NCBI GenBank assembly: GCA_945878575.1 | Contig: CAMDUB010000001.1 | Coordinates: 1-64,000, forward strand | DNA length: 64,000 nucleotides | Direction of reading: 5' to 3' | Source: Phycisphaera mikurensis NBRC 102666 | GTDB lineage: Bacteria; Planctomycetota; Phycisphaerae; Phycisphaerales; SM1A02 | Shown: positions 54,988 to 63,732 of the stretch, piece after piece | How positions within the stretch are numbered: the first letter of the stretch is position 1 | Layout: each line of letters begins with the position of its first letter | Translations under genes and position numbers: made by a program | Notes under the pieces: model-generated | The model's database searches: none | The model's input: only the letters and a program-made list of their open reading frames with translations | Told to the model about the DNA's origin: nothing

Positions 54988-55181
54988 TAATCCTCTATGG
55001 TATGGGCGCAACCTTCACGTGGTCAAGAAAGGTATCGACGCGCGGTGCTACCCTTGGAACGAATGTAAGGACTGGCCTCCAATGCGGATAAATGCTCCCT
55101 GAATGGCCGATCTAAGTGCACTAAATCGATGTTATTATTGGACACTTTGGCGCGCTCGCGCTGCCTCCTCCTCCCCTCCCC

Positions 55182-56006
55182 GTGATCGATACCCACTGCC
55201 ATCTTCTGTACGACGGAATTCATGAGCGCCTCGAGCGGGTGCTCGCGGAGGCGCGCACGGCTGGCGTCAGTGGTTTCGTCACCATCGCCACTACCACCAG
55301 CGATGCCGTCCGCGGCGCAGCCCTTGCCGGTGCGCACCACGATGTCTGGTGCACTTCGGGAATTCATCCGCTCCATGCTGCCGATCCAATTTCGTGGGAG
55401 GACATGCATCGCGCAGCGCAACATCCCAAGTGCGTGGCGTGGGGCGAGCTTGGTCTGGACAATCATTACGCGGATCCACCCGCCGCGCTGCAAACCAGTG
55501 TTCTTGAGGAACAACTCACTCGTATTGCTGCATGGCGTAACGAAGGACTCATCAAGCCGATCGTGATTCACTGCCGCCGTGCAGTGCCGCAGTTACTGCC
55601 GATCCTGCGCGCGAGCGGCTTACCTGCGGACCGCTTCGTGTTTCATTGCTTCACGGAGACTGCTGATGATGCCCGTGCGGTTCTTGACTTTGGAGCGTGG
55701 ATCAGTTTCACCGGCGTGGTTACCTTTCGCAGCGCTCCGGAAGTAGCGGCCGCTGCCAAGCTGGTCCCCGATGACCGGATCATGTGCGAAACCGATGCGC
55801 CGTTTCTTTCACCCGAACCGGTGCGTGGCGCGCGGCCGTGCGTTCCCGCCTATGTGATGCACACTGGGTTATTCCTGGCGGCGCTGCGCGGAACTTCGTT
55901 TGATGCCTTTGAACGCACCGTAGACGCCAATGCACGGCGTTTTTTCAGCCTTCCTGAGAGCGTTGGCCGTGCCGCTATCACTGACAGCGCATCACGACTA
56001 GCCTGA
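55182..56006 (+). CDS. tatD: TatD-family metal-dependent DNase
   Basis: A 274-residue TIM-barrel hydrolase of the TatD family, cytoplasmic, with 3'-5' exonuclease activity in studied members. Metal ligands are all visible: DTHCHL at residues 3-8, Glu in WGELGLDNHY near 88, His in VIHCRRA near 128, His in FHCFTE near 153, and Asp in CETDAPFL near 204. The start codon is GTG and has no Shine-Dalgarno. tatC follows after 11 bp, a common genomic neighbour. The 275 bp before it hold the actA-side palindrome and no other gene. Confidence 0.92.
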   Translation: MIDTHCHLLYDGIHERLERVLAEARTAGVSGFVTIATTTSDAVRGAALAGAHHDVWCTSGIHPLHAADPISWEDMHRAAQHPKCVAWGELGLDNHYADPPAALQTSVLEEQLTRIAAWRNEGLIKPIVIHCRRAVPQLLPILRASGLPADRFVFHCFTETADDARAVLDFGAWISFTGVVTFRSAPEVAAAAKLVPDDRIMCETDAPFLSPEPVRGARPCVPAYVMHTGLFLAALRGTSFDAFERTVDANARRFFSLPESVGRAAITDSASRLA

Positions 56007-56017
56007 TCAGCCGCCTC

Positions 56018-57088
56018 ATGCCACTTGATCAAGACCAAGAATCCAATGACGGCCTGCTGAGCAGCTTCATGTCGCTCGGTGGTCATCTTGATGAATTGCG
56101 CAGTCGCCTCATCAAGGCCGCCATCGTGCCATTGGTATTGGGATGCGGACTCTTTGCTGCCGGCACCTATGTTCGCGGATTCTTGGTGCAGCCCCTGATG
56201 GATGCATTGGCCGAACAGGGACAGCCAACCAACCTGCAAGTACTGAGCCCCACCGAGACGCTGATGGTGGATCTTCAGATTGCCATTTGGGCATCGATCA
56301 TGCTTTCGACGCCGTGGATTCTGTACCAACTGTGGAAGTTTGTTTCACCCGGTCTGTACGCGCACGAACGCCGCTACGCGCAATTCTTGATTCCGCTCTC
56401 CGCCATCTTGGTAGCGGTTGGTCTCACTAGTTTGTATCTGGCAATGCCGTACATGCTGTCGCTCCTCATCAGTTTCGGTGTGGAGGAGCCGCGCACGATC
56501 GCGCCGCCACCATCGGCACTGGTGGAAGGGACGCCGCGCATTCCGGTGCTTGAGACTGATCCAACCAGTGCCAACGCGGGCGAGGTGTGGATGCTGAAGA
56601 AAGATTCGCAGCTGTACATTGCTCTTGATACCGCTCGTGCCGACGGGCGACTGGAAGTGCGCACCATTCCAACACGCACCACCGGCAATCTCACGCAGCA
56701 GTACCGACTGGAAGAATTCATCAATTTCCTGTTGTTCTTTGCGGCAGCCATCGCTTTGGCGTTCCAAATGCCCGTGGTAGTTCTGCTGCTTGGATGGGTA
56801 GGGGTTCTGAACACCAAGAAGCTTCGCAAGTACCGCCGCCATGCGCTGTTTGTGTGCGCCATCTTGGCTGCGGTGATTTCACCAACCGTGGACATGTTCA
56901 CCATGGTTGGGCTGATGGTTCCACTGTATTTGCTCTATGAACTCGGCATCATCTTGCTGGTGGTTGCTCCAACGCAAGCGGTCGCCGAAGGTGGCATCAT
57001 GCGCAACGCCTTGGGCACCATGATTGGTCGCCCCAAGTACAAGGCCAAGAAGACCGACGGCGATGAAGGCGATGAGGAAGGCGGATGA
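56018..57088 (+). CDS. tatC: Sec-independent translocase subunit TatC with long periplasmic loop
   Basis: TatC binds twin-arginine signal peptides in the inner membrane and exports folded proteins such as ActB. The 356-residue protein has the family start MSLGGHLDELRSRLIKAAI and six helices. FQMPVVVLLLGWVGVLNTKKLRKYRRHALFVCAILAAVISP is typical near residue 250. Between helices 3 and 4 about 85 residues rich in Pro, Thr and Ala form an extra periplasmic loop. A charged tail KKTDGDEGDEEGG ends it. The stop overlaps tadA by four bases. No tatA is visible nearby. Confidence 0.95.
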   Translation: MPLDQDQESNDGLLSSFMSLGGHLDELRSRLIKAAIVPLVLGCGLFAAGTYVRGFLVQPLMDALAEQGQPTNLQVLSPTETLMVDLQIAIWASIMLSTPWILYQLWKFVSPGLYAHERRYAQFLIPLSAILVAVGLTSLYLAMPYMLSLLISFGVEEPRTIAPPPSALVEGTPRIPVLETDPTSANAGEVWMLKKDSQLYIALDTARADGRLEVRTIPTRTTGNLTQQYRLEEFINFLLFFAAAIALAFQMPVVVLLLGWVGVLNTKKLRKYRRHALFVCAILAAVISPTVDMFTMVGLMVPLYLLYELGIILLVVAPTQAVAEGGIMRNALGTMIGRPKYKAKKTDGDEGDEEGG

Positions 57089-57678
57089 GTCGGTACCGGC
57101 GCGGCGGCAGTGCGCTGCTACGCATGGCTGGCCCACGCGCGCTTCGTTCCGGTGCTCGCGCCAATGACGTTGGCATGATGTTGCGTGCCATGACCTTGGC
57201 GCGCAACGCTTCGCAACGCGGTGAGGTGCCGGTGGGCGCGGTGGTCTATCACGGACGCACCGTGGTGACTGAGCACGCCAATGATCGCGAAGTCACTGGC
57301 GATCCAACGGGTCATGCTGAACTGGTTGCCATGCGCGAGGCTGGGCGCGCGCGTGGAGCGTGGCGACTTTCCGACTGTTCACTGGCGGTGACGCTGGAAC
57401 CGTGCGCCATGTGCGCGGGAGCGATTGTGAACGCACGCATTGGGCGCGTGTTCTTTGGAGCCCATGACCCCAAGGCTGGCGCGTGCGGGAGTTTGTGGAG
57501 CATTCCGGCCGACGGTCGCCTCAACCACCGACCGCCAATTGTTGCTGGAATCCTTGCCAAGACCTGCGGGCGGCAATTGACTTCGTTCTTCGCGCGCCGC
57601 CGTCAGGAACGCAACGCGTCGCGCGATGCATCAACAAAGCCGTCACCAAGAATCTCGCGCAACACCACGGTTGCGTAA
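57085..57678 (+). CDS. tadA: tRNA-specific adenosine deaminase
   Basis: TadA converts A34 to inosine in tRNA-Arg. The 197-residue protein has the cytidine deaminase zinc motif: HAELVAMREAG with catalytic Glu (near residue 72) and PCAMCAGAI with the two Cys (near 101). The core DVGMMLRAMTLARNASQRGEVPVGAVV opens the fold. An N-terminal 25 residues and a basic C-terminal 30 residues lie outside the core. The last 76 bp overlap the 3' end of truD on the other strand. Its start overlaps tatC. Confidence 0.9.
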   Translation: MSRYRRGGSALLRMAGPRALRSGARANDVGMMLRAMTLARNASQRGEVPVGAVVYHGRTVVTEHANDREVTGDPTGHAELVAMREAGRARGAWRLSDCSLAVTLEPCAMCAGAIVNARIGRVFFGAHDPKAGACGSLWSIPADGRLNHRPPIVAGILAKTCGRQLTSFFARRRQERNASRDASTKPSPRISRNTTVA

Positions 57679-58922
57679 GCACCGGGCGGCAAATCAAACG
57701 CCACGCGCACGTAGGGTCCGTGATCATCGAAGCCTGATTCAATTTCAGGGTTTGCCACTTTGATGCGCAACGGCCGACGGTCACCTGCCGGGCGCCGACC
57801 GGCTTCTTCAAAGCGCGCTGGATCGCCAGCAAACGCCACGATCGCGGCGCGCTCTCGTTCCGCGACCGCGCCCGCACTCTGCAGCGAATCAGGACCAGGA
57901 AGCGGACCAGTAGCAGAAATTTCAAATCGAGCGGCGCGCGCGGCGAGGGACTCTTCACCAATCACCGTGCAGTCTTCTTCGCTGACGATGAACTTGGCGC
58001 CATTGCCATGCTTGCACGCCACATCGCCCTGCTCCACTGTGCCGAATGTTCCCGCAAGGATCCGCTCATCAAGCACGCGATTGAACACTGCTGACTGCCA
58101 CGCGTCCGTCCAGATTTCTTGGATCGGTCGCGGCACCGCTCGAACCGCTGTCCGCGCGTCGGTACCACGCATGAGGGAGCGGGTGGCGGTGCGCTCAGCG
58201 TCAAGGCCGCGCGGCCACAGTCCAGCCGCTTCGGCGAATCGACCTGCATCGACTGCCTCGCGCGCGGCTCGTTCTGATTCTGGAAACGGGCTGCCCTTGG
58301 TGGAAATGAGTTCACCCAACACCTCAGCGTGTCGCGAACTCAGCAGCAATGCGCCCAGAATGTGGTTGTTGTTGCGCATGCCAAAGCGCTGCGGTCCAAA
58401 GTGATTGGGGACCCCTAATGCCTCTAACTCACGCAATGCTCGCCATACTGGCGGCGCTCGGAATGGCTCAATGCCACGGATACGAATGGAGAATCGATTT
58501 CCTGCCAAGTGCCCGCGGCGAAGTTTGTTGGAATGCCACGTGGACCACAACACTTGCACACGCTCATCAGTGATGGCGCGCATCTCCGGCTTGCGCGGCA
58601 AGTGGATACTGACGGTCTGACTCGTCACCGCTACGCGATCCTTCATGCCCGCGGTGCCGATGGCTTCGGTACCAACGTCAAAGTGCTTGCACAGCAGGTC
58701 AACCATCTCATGATGGGTCATCCCCTCTTTGACGATGCGCAAGTACAGGTGCTCGCCCTCGCCACACGGGTCGTAGAGCTGCAGTTCTTCGACAAGAAAG
58801 TCACCGGTGCGCTCCTTGATGCGCGCGCCGTCAATATCGGCAAGCTGCACCAAGCGCTGCGCCGAAAGCGGCGATGGCAGGAGGAGCGCAGGTGCGCAGA
58901 GGCGTTGATCGGTGTCAGTCAC
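57603..58922 (-). CDS. truD: tRNA pseudouridine synthase TruD
   Basis: TruD makes pseudouridine 13 in tRNA-Glu. The 439-residue protein has the family motif GTAGMKDRVAVTSQ, with the catalytic Asp near residue 95, KERTGDFLVEEL at the start, RGHLAGNRFSIRIRG, and NHFGPQRFG near 188. It is longer than E. coli TruD (349) and close to archaeal-type members. The start overlaps the HAD gene stop by four bases. Its C-terminal 25 codons overlap tadA. Confidence 0.93.
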   Translation of the reverse strand: MTDTDQRLCAPALLLPSPLSAQRLVQLADIDGARIKERTGDFLVEELQLYDPCGEGEHLYLRIVKEGMTHHEMVDLLCKHFDVGTEAIGTAGMKDRVAVTSQTVSIHLPRKPEMRAITDERVQVLWSTWHSNKLRRGHLAGNRFSIRIRGIEPFRAPPVWRALRELEALGVPNHFGPQRFGMRNNNHILGALLLSSRHAEVLGELISTKGSPFPESERAAREAVDAGRFAEAAGLWPRGLDAERTATRSLMRGTDARTAVRAVPRPIQEIWTDAWQSAVFNRVLDERILAGTFGTVEQGDVACKHGNGAKFIVSEEDCTVIGEESLAARAARFEISATGPLPGPDSLQSAGAVAERERAAIVAFAGDPARFEEAGRRPAGDRRPLRIKVANPEIESGFDDHGPYVRVAFDLPPGAYATVVLREILGDGFVDASRDALRS

Positions 58923-59545
58923 GCCAACGCTCCGTGCGCGCGCAGGCCAGCCAACACCTGTGCGGCCGTGTCCCCGGTGTGATCAATGTGCACGGCGTTC
59001 CACCCACACGCACGCGCTGCGCTGATGTTTTCCGCCAGATCATCAAAGAACACAATCTCCTGCGGCGCAAATCCAGTGGCTGCCTCAAAGGCGCGGTAGA
59101 TGCGCTGGTCCGGCTTCACAAGACCCATGACGTGGCTGGCGTGGCGCACCTGAATGCGGCGAAACGCCTCGCTGGAATCCAGGTGTTCCCAATGGTGTGC
59201 GTTGGTATTCGAGAGGCAGGCGGTGCGCATTCCCGCGTGATGGATGCGGTCAATCACGCTTGTCATCCCTGGATAATCGCCCAATATCCAAGCGGTATGT
59301 ACGGCGCGAACCTCGTCAGCACTGTGATCAGTGAGCAATTGGGCAAGCCCGACAAAGTAATCCTCGGACTCAATCTCACCGCACTGATGCGCGCGCAGCA
59401 GTTCTGATTTGCGAGGCGAATCAAGGCGCGCCTCGGCCTGCGGAATATGCGTGATGCCTGCAGCGCTGCACGCTTCCTGCCAGGTTCGACAAATGCGTAC
59501 CACTACGCCGCCAAGATCAAACACTGCGACGTTCGGAATACTCAC
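58919..59545 (-). CDS. HAD-superfamily hydrolase
   Basis: A 208-residue HAD hydrolase, subfamily IA. The nucleophile motif is FDLGGVVVRI near residue 9 (Asp10), motif II is in TACLSNTNAHHW, and motif IV is IVFFDDLAENISAARACGW near 168. A small helical cap lies between motif I and II. Family members are phosphatases for small metabolites; the substrate cannot be assigned. The start overlaps the bifunctional nuclease stop, and the stop overlaps truD, both by four bases. Confidence 0.88.
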   Translation of the reverse strand: MSIPNVAVFDLGGVVVRICRTWQEACSAAGITHIPQAEARLDSPRKSELLRAHQCGEIESEDYFVGLAQLLTDHSADEVRAVHTAWILGDYPGMTSVIDRIHHAGMRTACLSNTNAHHWEHLDSSEAFRRIQVRHASHVMGLVKPDQRIYRAFEAATGFAPQEIVFFDDLAENISAARACGWNAVHIDHTGDTAAQVLAGLRAHGALA

Positions 59546-60012
59546 GAATCGCTCTCGTCTTCGGTGTATTCGTCGTCATCATCGGCTTCGACCGATGGCG
59601 CGGGTTCAATGAGTGCCTCTGCCGATGCTTCCTCCAATACATGTTCGTCCACCAGCATCGGCACGCCATCGGCCACGCCAAGCGCAATGGCATCGGAGGG
59701 GCGCGAGTCCACCTGAATGATCTCGCCGTCTCGCTCAATCATCAGCTTGGCAAAGAATGTGCCGTGATCCAGGTCATGAATATGAATCGCTTTGATCGTT
59801 CCCCCGAGCGCACGAATGGTTTCCGCAAGCAAATCATGCGTCTGCGGTCGCGAAATCTGCTCGCCCTTGATGCGACGATCAATAGCAAACGCCTCGGTTA
59901 ATCCAATCACAATCGGGAACTTGCGGGTGCCACCGGTCTCCGTGAGTTCAATCACCTGCATATCCGCCATCTCGCGGATCAGAATGCGAGAAAGATGCAT
60001 GGGAACCATCAT
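59542..60012 (-). CDS. bifunctional nuclease family protein (DUF151)
   Basis: A 156-residue protein of the BFN/DUF151 family. Conserved parts are RKFPIVIGLTEAFAIDRRIKG, RPQTHDLL, and the key DSRPSDAIALGVADGVPMLVDEHVLEEA near residue 104. Plant relatives have RNase and DNase activity; the bacterial role is unclear. The C-terminal 25 residues are mostly Glu and Asp, an acidic tail. It heads the group with HAD and truD. TAGAAT lies 9 nt before the first ATG. Confidence 0.88.
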   Translation of the reverse strand: MMVPMHLSRILIREMADMQVIELTETGGTRKFPIVIGLTEAFAIDRRIKGEQISRPQTHDLLAETIRALGGTIKAIHIHDLDHGTFFAKLMIERDGEIIQVDSRPSDAIALGVADGVPMLVDEHVLEEASAEALIEPAPSVEADDDDEYTEDESDS

Positions 60013-60021
60013 GGTGCACTG

Positions 60022-60027
60022 ATTCTA
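60022..60027 (-). promoter_or_regulatory. -10-like TAGAAT before the DUF151 gene
   Basis: TAGAAT on the minus strand lies 9 nt upstream of the ATG at 60012, without a Shine-Dalgarno. Confidence 0.4.
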
Positions 60028-60131
60028 GGCAAGCTCAGGGCGCTTCCGGAGTGTGGTTCGCCACGGCTCCCCCAACAGCGCCGTCGTATGAGAGGCATGG
60101 CTGCTGCCGCCGATAGTGGCACGATTGCTAT

Positions 60132-60602
60132 TTACCCGCGCTCGGCGGCGCGGAACAACTGCAGCAACTGCAACGGATCCGCGGCGGCGTACACCTGTTC
60201 GCGGAACGCCGGATTGGTCATCAACCGTGAAATCCGCCCGAGTGCCTGAATGTGGTCGCTGGTGCGCTCTGGTGGCGAAACCAACAGCACCACCAACCGG
60301 ACTGGCTTGCGGTCGATGGAGTCGTAGTCAATCGGAGTTGCCAGGCGGCCAACCGCTAGGCACAAGCCGTGCGCAGCGGCCGTCTTGCCGTGCGGAATGG
60401 CAAGGCCTTCGCCGATTCCGGTGGAGCGCTGTTGCTCCCGCTCCCAGACCGCCTTCTTTACGGCGTTGGCATCAGAAATACGCCCAGTCAGCGACAGCGC
60501 ATCAACAAGCGCATCGATGGCTTCTCGTTTGGTATGAGCGACGAGTGGAACGACCACGCATTGCGGGTCAAGAATCTCGGTAACGGTCATCGGCGCTGGC
60601 AT
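60132..60602 (-). CDS. PTS IIA-like protein (PtsN/fructose type)
   Basis: A 156-residue phosphotransferase EIIA domain. The phosphorylated histidine is in GLAIPHGKTAAAHG near residue 65, in the LPH/IPH motif typical of EIIA-Fru and EIIA-Ntr. The REQQRSTGIGEG segment before it also fits. No IIB, IIC, HPr or rpoN gene is nearby, so it is more likely a regulatory EIIA-Ntr type than part of a sugar transporter. ATG 60602 has GGAG 6 nt upstream; ATG 60590 is an alternative. Confidence 0.88.
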   Translation of the reverse strand: MPAPMTVTEILDPQCVVVPLVAHTKREAIDALVDALSLTGRISDANAVKKAVWEREQQRSTGIGEGLAIPHGKTAAAHGLCLAVGRLATPIDYDSIDRKPVRLVVLLVSPPERTSDHIQALGRISRLMTNPAFREQVYAAADPLQLLQLFRAAERG

Positions 60603-60702
60603 GCAGGACTCCGCGGTAGATCCGAACTGGCGAATCGGAAAATCATACCAATGCTCGGCGCACATATTGCACGCCGGCGCGTTGTCTCGGTTCGATATCG
60701 GT

Positions 60703-62124
60703 TCAGGCTGGCGAAATCAGCGCGCCAAAGCCACCGTCCGCGTACGCCGAATCTGGCTCCCCGGGCATGCCACGAGGCTCACGAACCTCGGTTCGGGCAA
60801 CCCGGCGACCAATCCGACCGGCCGCCCACTGCGCCTGAGCAAGGTTTTCCGGCGGCTCGAGGCTGCAAGTGCTGTACAGCACCGAACCGTTGGGCGTGAG
60901 GAACGGGCGATGCTCTTCCACGATGTCGCGCTGGACCGCCGTGATGGAATCGAGCCGCGCCCGATTGAATCGGTACTTTGCTTCCGGCCGGCGCGACAAG
61001 ACGCCGGTATTTGAACACGGCACATCGAGCACCAAGAGGTCAACTTGGCCAACAATCCGGCGCAAGCCCTCGGGCGTCGTCACCTTCACCTGTGGATGAT
61101 CAACAAACGCGAGCGCAAGTGCACGCAAGCGCGCACCATCCACATCGGTGGCAACAATTTCTGCGGTCGGATGCAACGCAGCCAATTGCCGCGTCTTGGT
61201 TCCACGCCCAGCACACGCATCAAGAATCAGTTTCGGGCGCAGACTGTCGGCAAGCCGCATCGGTTGCGCACTGGCGGAGTCCTGCACACGCGCTTCCGGA
61301 TAAGCGGTGAGCAGCGCGATGAGCGACGAATGATCACCGTTCCATACGAATGAACCGGGATCGCTGTGCGGAGTGAGGTTCGATGTGAACGGCGCATCCG
61401 GCAGCAGTGCTTGCTCCGGAACACCAGAGATCACCGTGGGCGCTGGGCGCAGCGAATGCACCGCGCGACTAAAAGCAAGATCCTGTCCAGCGGAATTGAT
61501 CCAGTGCAGCAACAGATCCTCGCCAACGCTCGCTGCTTCGGCCACGCGCAAGACGCGATCATCAGAGAACACTGGCCGCTTCAAGCGCATGGCACGACCA
61601 TCAGCAAGCGGCACCAGATCACGTCGGTCGCGCCACACACGCGGAGCGGCGTCGGCGCCTTCCACGAAATCACCACGTAAGTCAATCATCTTGCGCAGCA
61701 CTGCATTGACGAAACCTGCCGCGCCGCGATGGCCCTTGCCCTTGGACCACTCCACGGTGTCATCAACCACGGCGTGATCGGCGACGTTGCCAAACAAGAA
61801 CAGCTGCGCACCGGCGGCAAGCAATGCGGCCTGTACGCGCGAGTCCACGTTCTCCCAGCGTCGATCAATGCATGCGCGCGCAATGGCGGTGAGCGTCATC
61901 CACCGATGCGCCACGGTGTGTTCAATGGCGCGTGCCAACGAAACATCACGAGCATCAAGAGCGATGCCGTCGGCCGTGGGCGCAACGCCCATGTCAACAA
62001 ACTCAAGATCAGGAAAGCGACCCGCCTGCCGCGCGAGACGGTCAAGGGCCGCGACGCGGGCAGGCGATGGTGCTGACATTCGTGGGGTATTCGTGACGGA
62101 TGTGCTTTCGGCGGGAACGGTCAC
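60703..62124 (-). CDS. rsmB: 16S rRNA m5C methyltransferase RsmB
   Basis: RsmB methylates C967 of 16S rRNA. The 473-residue protein has a NusB-like helical N-terminal domain (about 20-150, ending KGHRGAAGFVNAVLRKM). A SAM-dependent methyltransferase domain follows with LDACAGRGTKTRQLAAL near 290. The two catalytic cysteines are in VPCSNTGVLSRRP (near 376) and STCSLEPPEN (near 427). The start is a GTG with GGAG 7 nt upstream; the ATG at 62079 is an alternative. The gene lies 13 bp after metK. Confidence 0.93.
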   Translation of the reverse strand: MTVPAESTSVTNTPRMSAPSPARVAALDRLARQAGRFPDLEFVDMGVAPTADGIALDARDVSLARAIEHTVAHRWMTLTAIARACIDRRWENVDSRVQAALLAAGAQLFLFGNVADHAVVDDTVEWSKGKGHRGAAGFVNAVLRKMIDLRGDFVEGADAAPRVWRDRRDLVPLADGRAMRLKRPVFSDDRVLRVAEAASVGEDLLLHWINSAGQDLAFSRAVHSLRPAPTVISGVPEQALLPDAPFTSNLTPHSDPGSFVWNGDHSSLIALLTAYPEARVQDSASAQPMRLADSLRPKLILDACAGRGTKTRQLAALHPTAEIVATDVDGARLRALALAFVDHPQVKVTTPEGLRRIVGQVDLLVLDVPCSNTGVLSRRPEAKYRFNRARLDSITAVQRDIVEEHRPFLTPNGSVLYSTCSLEPPENLAQAQWAAGRIGRRVARTEVREPRGMPGEPDSAYADGGFGALISPA

Positions 62125-62137
62125 TCAGAAGCTCCAG

Positions 62138-63481
62138 TCATGCCATGGCCAGGTGGCGCTTGGCCTTGGAACTGGTCTTGGCATTGGACTTGGAGGTCGC
62201 CTTGGAGGTCGCCTTGGAGGTCGTCTTGGAACTCGCCTTGCCAGCCGCACCGCCCGACTTCTTCGCGGGCTTCGGCTCAACCACTGCATGCGGAGCGTTG
62301 ATCACGCCCGCCTTCTCAGCGGCCTTGCGGAGCGAAGCGGCCTTGTCGGTCTTCTCCCAACTGAAGGTGCCAACGCCACACTCGCCCGGGCGGCGACCGA
62401 AGTGGCCGTGCGTAGCAGTGGCGTGATAAATCGGCTTGCGCAAATCAAGCGACTTGATGATGCCCTTCGGCGTGAGCTCAAACTGACGCTGCACTTCTTC
62501 GGCCAACCATTCATCCGAAACCGTGCCGGTGCCTTGCGTATCCACCAACACACTGGTTGGCTTGGCCACGCCAATGGCGTAACTCAGCTGCACTTCGCAA
62601 ACCTCTGCGAGGCCGGAAGCGGCGATGTTCTTGGCAATGTATCGAGCCATGTACGCAGCGCTGCGATCGACCTTGGACGGATCCTTACCGCTGAATGCGC
62701 CGCCACCGTGACGACCACGACCACCGTAGGTGTCCACGATGATCTTGCGACCAGTGAGGCCGCAATCGCCGTGTGGGCCACCAATTTCAAACTGCCCGGT
62801 TGGATTGACGTGAATGATGATTTGATTGTTCCACCACTTGCCAAGCACTGGCTTGATGATGTGCTTGATGACCTCGGCCTTGAGCTTCTTCTGGCCAGCA
62901 ACGCCGTTCCACATCGGGGCATGCTGCGTGGAAAGCACCACCGTATCAATGCGCGTTGGCTTGAGGCCAACGTAGGCAACCGTGACTTGGCTCTTGGCAT
63001 CGGGGCGAAGGCCCTTGATGATGTTCTTCTCACGAACCAAGGCTTGACGCTTCACCAGTTCGTGGGAAATGGCGATCGGCAGCGGCATGAATTCCGGAGT
63101 CTCTTTGCAAGCAAATCCGAACATCATGCCTTGGTCGCCGGCGCCTTCGCGGTCAACACCCATGGCAATGTCCGCGCTCTGCTTGCCGAGCACCACACTG
63201 ACGCCGCAACTCTTGTAATCAAAGCCCTTGTCTCCACTGTCATAGCCAGCCTTACGGACTGCTTCGCGCACGATGTCAGGAATGTTGACAACGGCGTTGG
63301 TGGTTACTTCACCAGCGATCACTGCCAATCCCGTGGTCACCAGGGTCTCACATGCCACGCGGCTCTCCGGATGCTGTGCGAGCATCGCGTCGAGGATTGC
63401 ATCGCTGATCTGGTCAGCAAGCTTGTCGGGGTGGCCCATCGAGACGGATTCGCTGGTGAACAGGTAACGCTTGTCAGACAT
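62138..63481 (-). CDS. metK: S-adenosylmethionine synthetase with histone-like tail
   Basis: MetK makes SAM from methionine and ATP. The 447-residue protein starts [20 protein letters not shown]. It has [19 protein letters not shown], the phosphate loop [28 protein letters not shown] in short blocks, and ends its core with [10 protein letters not shown]. Normal MetK has about 385-400 residues; here about 40 more follow, made of Lys, Ala, Ser and Thr ([14 protein letters not shown]). That tail resembles histone H1-like low-complexity ends. GGAG lies 5 nt before the ATG, and the 250-bp upstream region could form a structured leader. Confidence 0.95.
   Translation of the reverse strand: MSDKRYLFTSESVSMGHPDKLADQISDAILDAMLAQHPESRVACETLVTTGLAVIAGEVTTNAVVNIPDIVREAVRKAGYDSGDKGFDYKSCGVSVVLGKQSADIAMGVDREGAGDQGMMFGFACKETPEFMPLPIAISHELVKRQALVREKNIIKGLRPDAKSQVTVAYVGLKPTRIDTVVLSTQHAPMWNGVAGQKKLKAEVIKHIIKPVLGKWWNNQIIIHVNPTGQFEIGGPHGDCGLTGRKIIVDTYGGRGRHGGGAFSGKDPSKVDRSAAYMARYIAKNIAASGLAEVCEVQLSYAIGVAKPTSVLVDTQGTGTVSDEWLAEEVQRQFELTPKGIIKSLDLRKPIYHATATHGHFGRRPGECGVGTFSWEKTDKAASLRKAAEKAGVINAPHAVVEPKPAKKSGGAAGKASSKTTSKATSKATSKSNAKTSSKAKRHLAMA
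62189..62224 (-). repeat. three 12-bp units coding the metK tail
   Basis: Three near-identical 12-bp units (CTTGGAGGTCGC on the plus strand) encode the repeated ATSK steps of the MetK C-terminal tail. The units keep frame, so copy number may vary between strains. Confidence 0.75.
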
Positions 63482-63532
63482 GTCGGCTCCAGTGCTGGGA
63501 GAAATGTGCGTTCGAGACGGTGATCAATCCGA

Positions 63533-63552
63533 CCATCCGGATACTCGGATGG
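63533..63552 (-). other. stem-loop in metK upstream region
   Basis: CCATCCG and CGGATGG form a 7-bp stem with a 6-nt loop (63533-63552), about 52 nt before the metK start. It may be part of the metK leader. Confidence 0.35.
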
Positions 63553-63596
63553 ATCAGCCTCATGCTATCGGTCGCGCGTGTTCGCCGCAAATATGG

Positions 63597-63639
63597 CGCC
63601 TGACGACAAGTTCCCGGACTTTCACGAAAGACTCAGGCG
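63597..63639 (-). other. candidate structured leader element upstream of metK
   Basis: CGCCTGA at 63597-63603 pairs with TCAGGCG at 63633-63639, enclosing a small CTTT/AAAG hairpin. Together with the stem-loop at 63533-63552 it would give the metK leader two helices. I do not recognise a known SAM riboswitch class. The 251-bp gap between metK and the last gene is long for this window. Confidence 0.35.
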
Positions 63640-63732
63640 ATTTTCATGGCACCGGAGCGCTCACACCTTACTGTTGAGCAGGTTCGGAATTTCCCGACCG
63701 CCCGACTGCCGGGGCGCGTATTGATTCTTCAG

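Noticed and set aside
53638-54990. A 450-codon rightward frame across actB and actA
   Set aside because: It is antisense to two unmistakable genes, and its product has no domain; typical of GC-rich shadow frames.
61787-63523. A 578-codon rightward frame opposite rsmB and metK
   Set aside because: Both opposite-strand genes carry full family motifs. The long frame arises from GC-rich codon bias.
63482-63732. A known SAM riboswitch upstream of metK
   Set aside because: I looked for SAM-I, SAM-II and SAH-type conserved cores by eye and saw none, so only a generic structured leader is reported.
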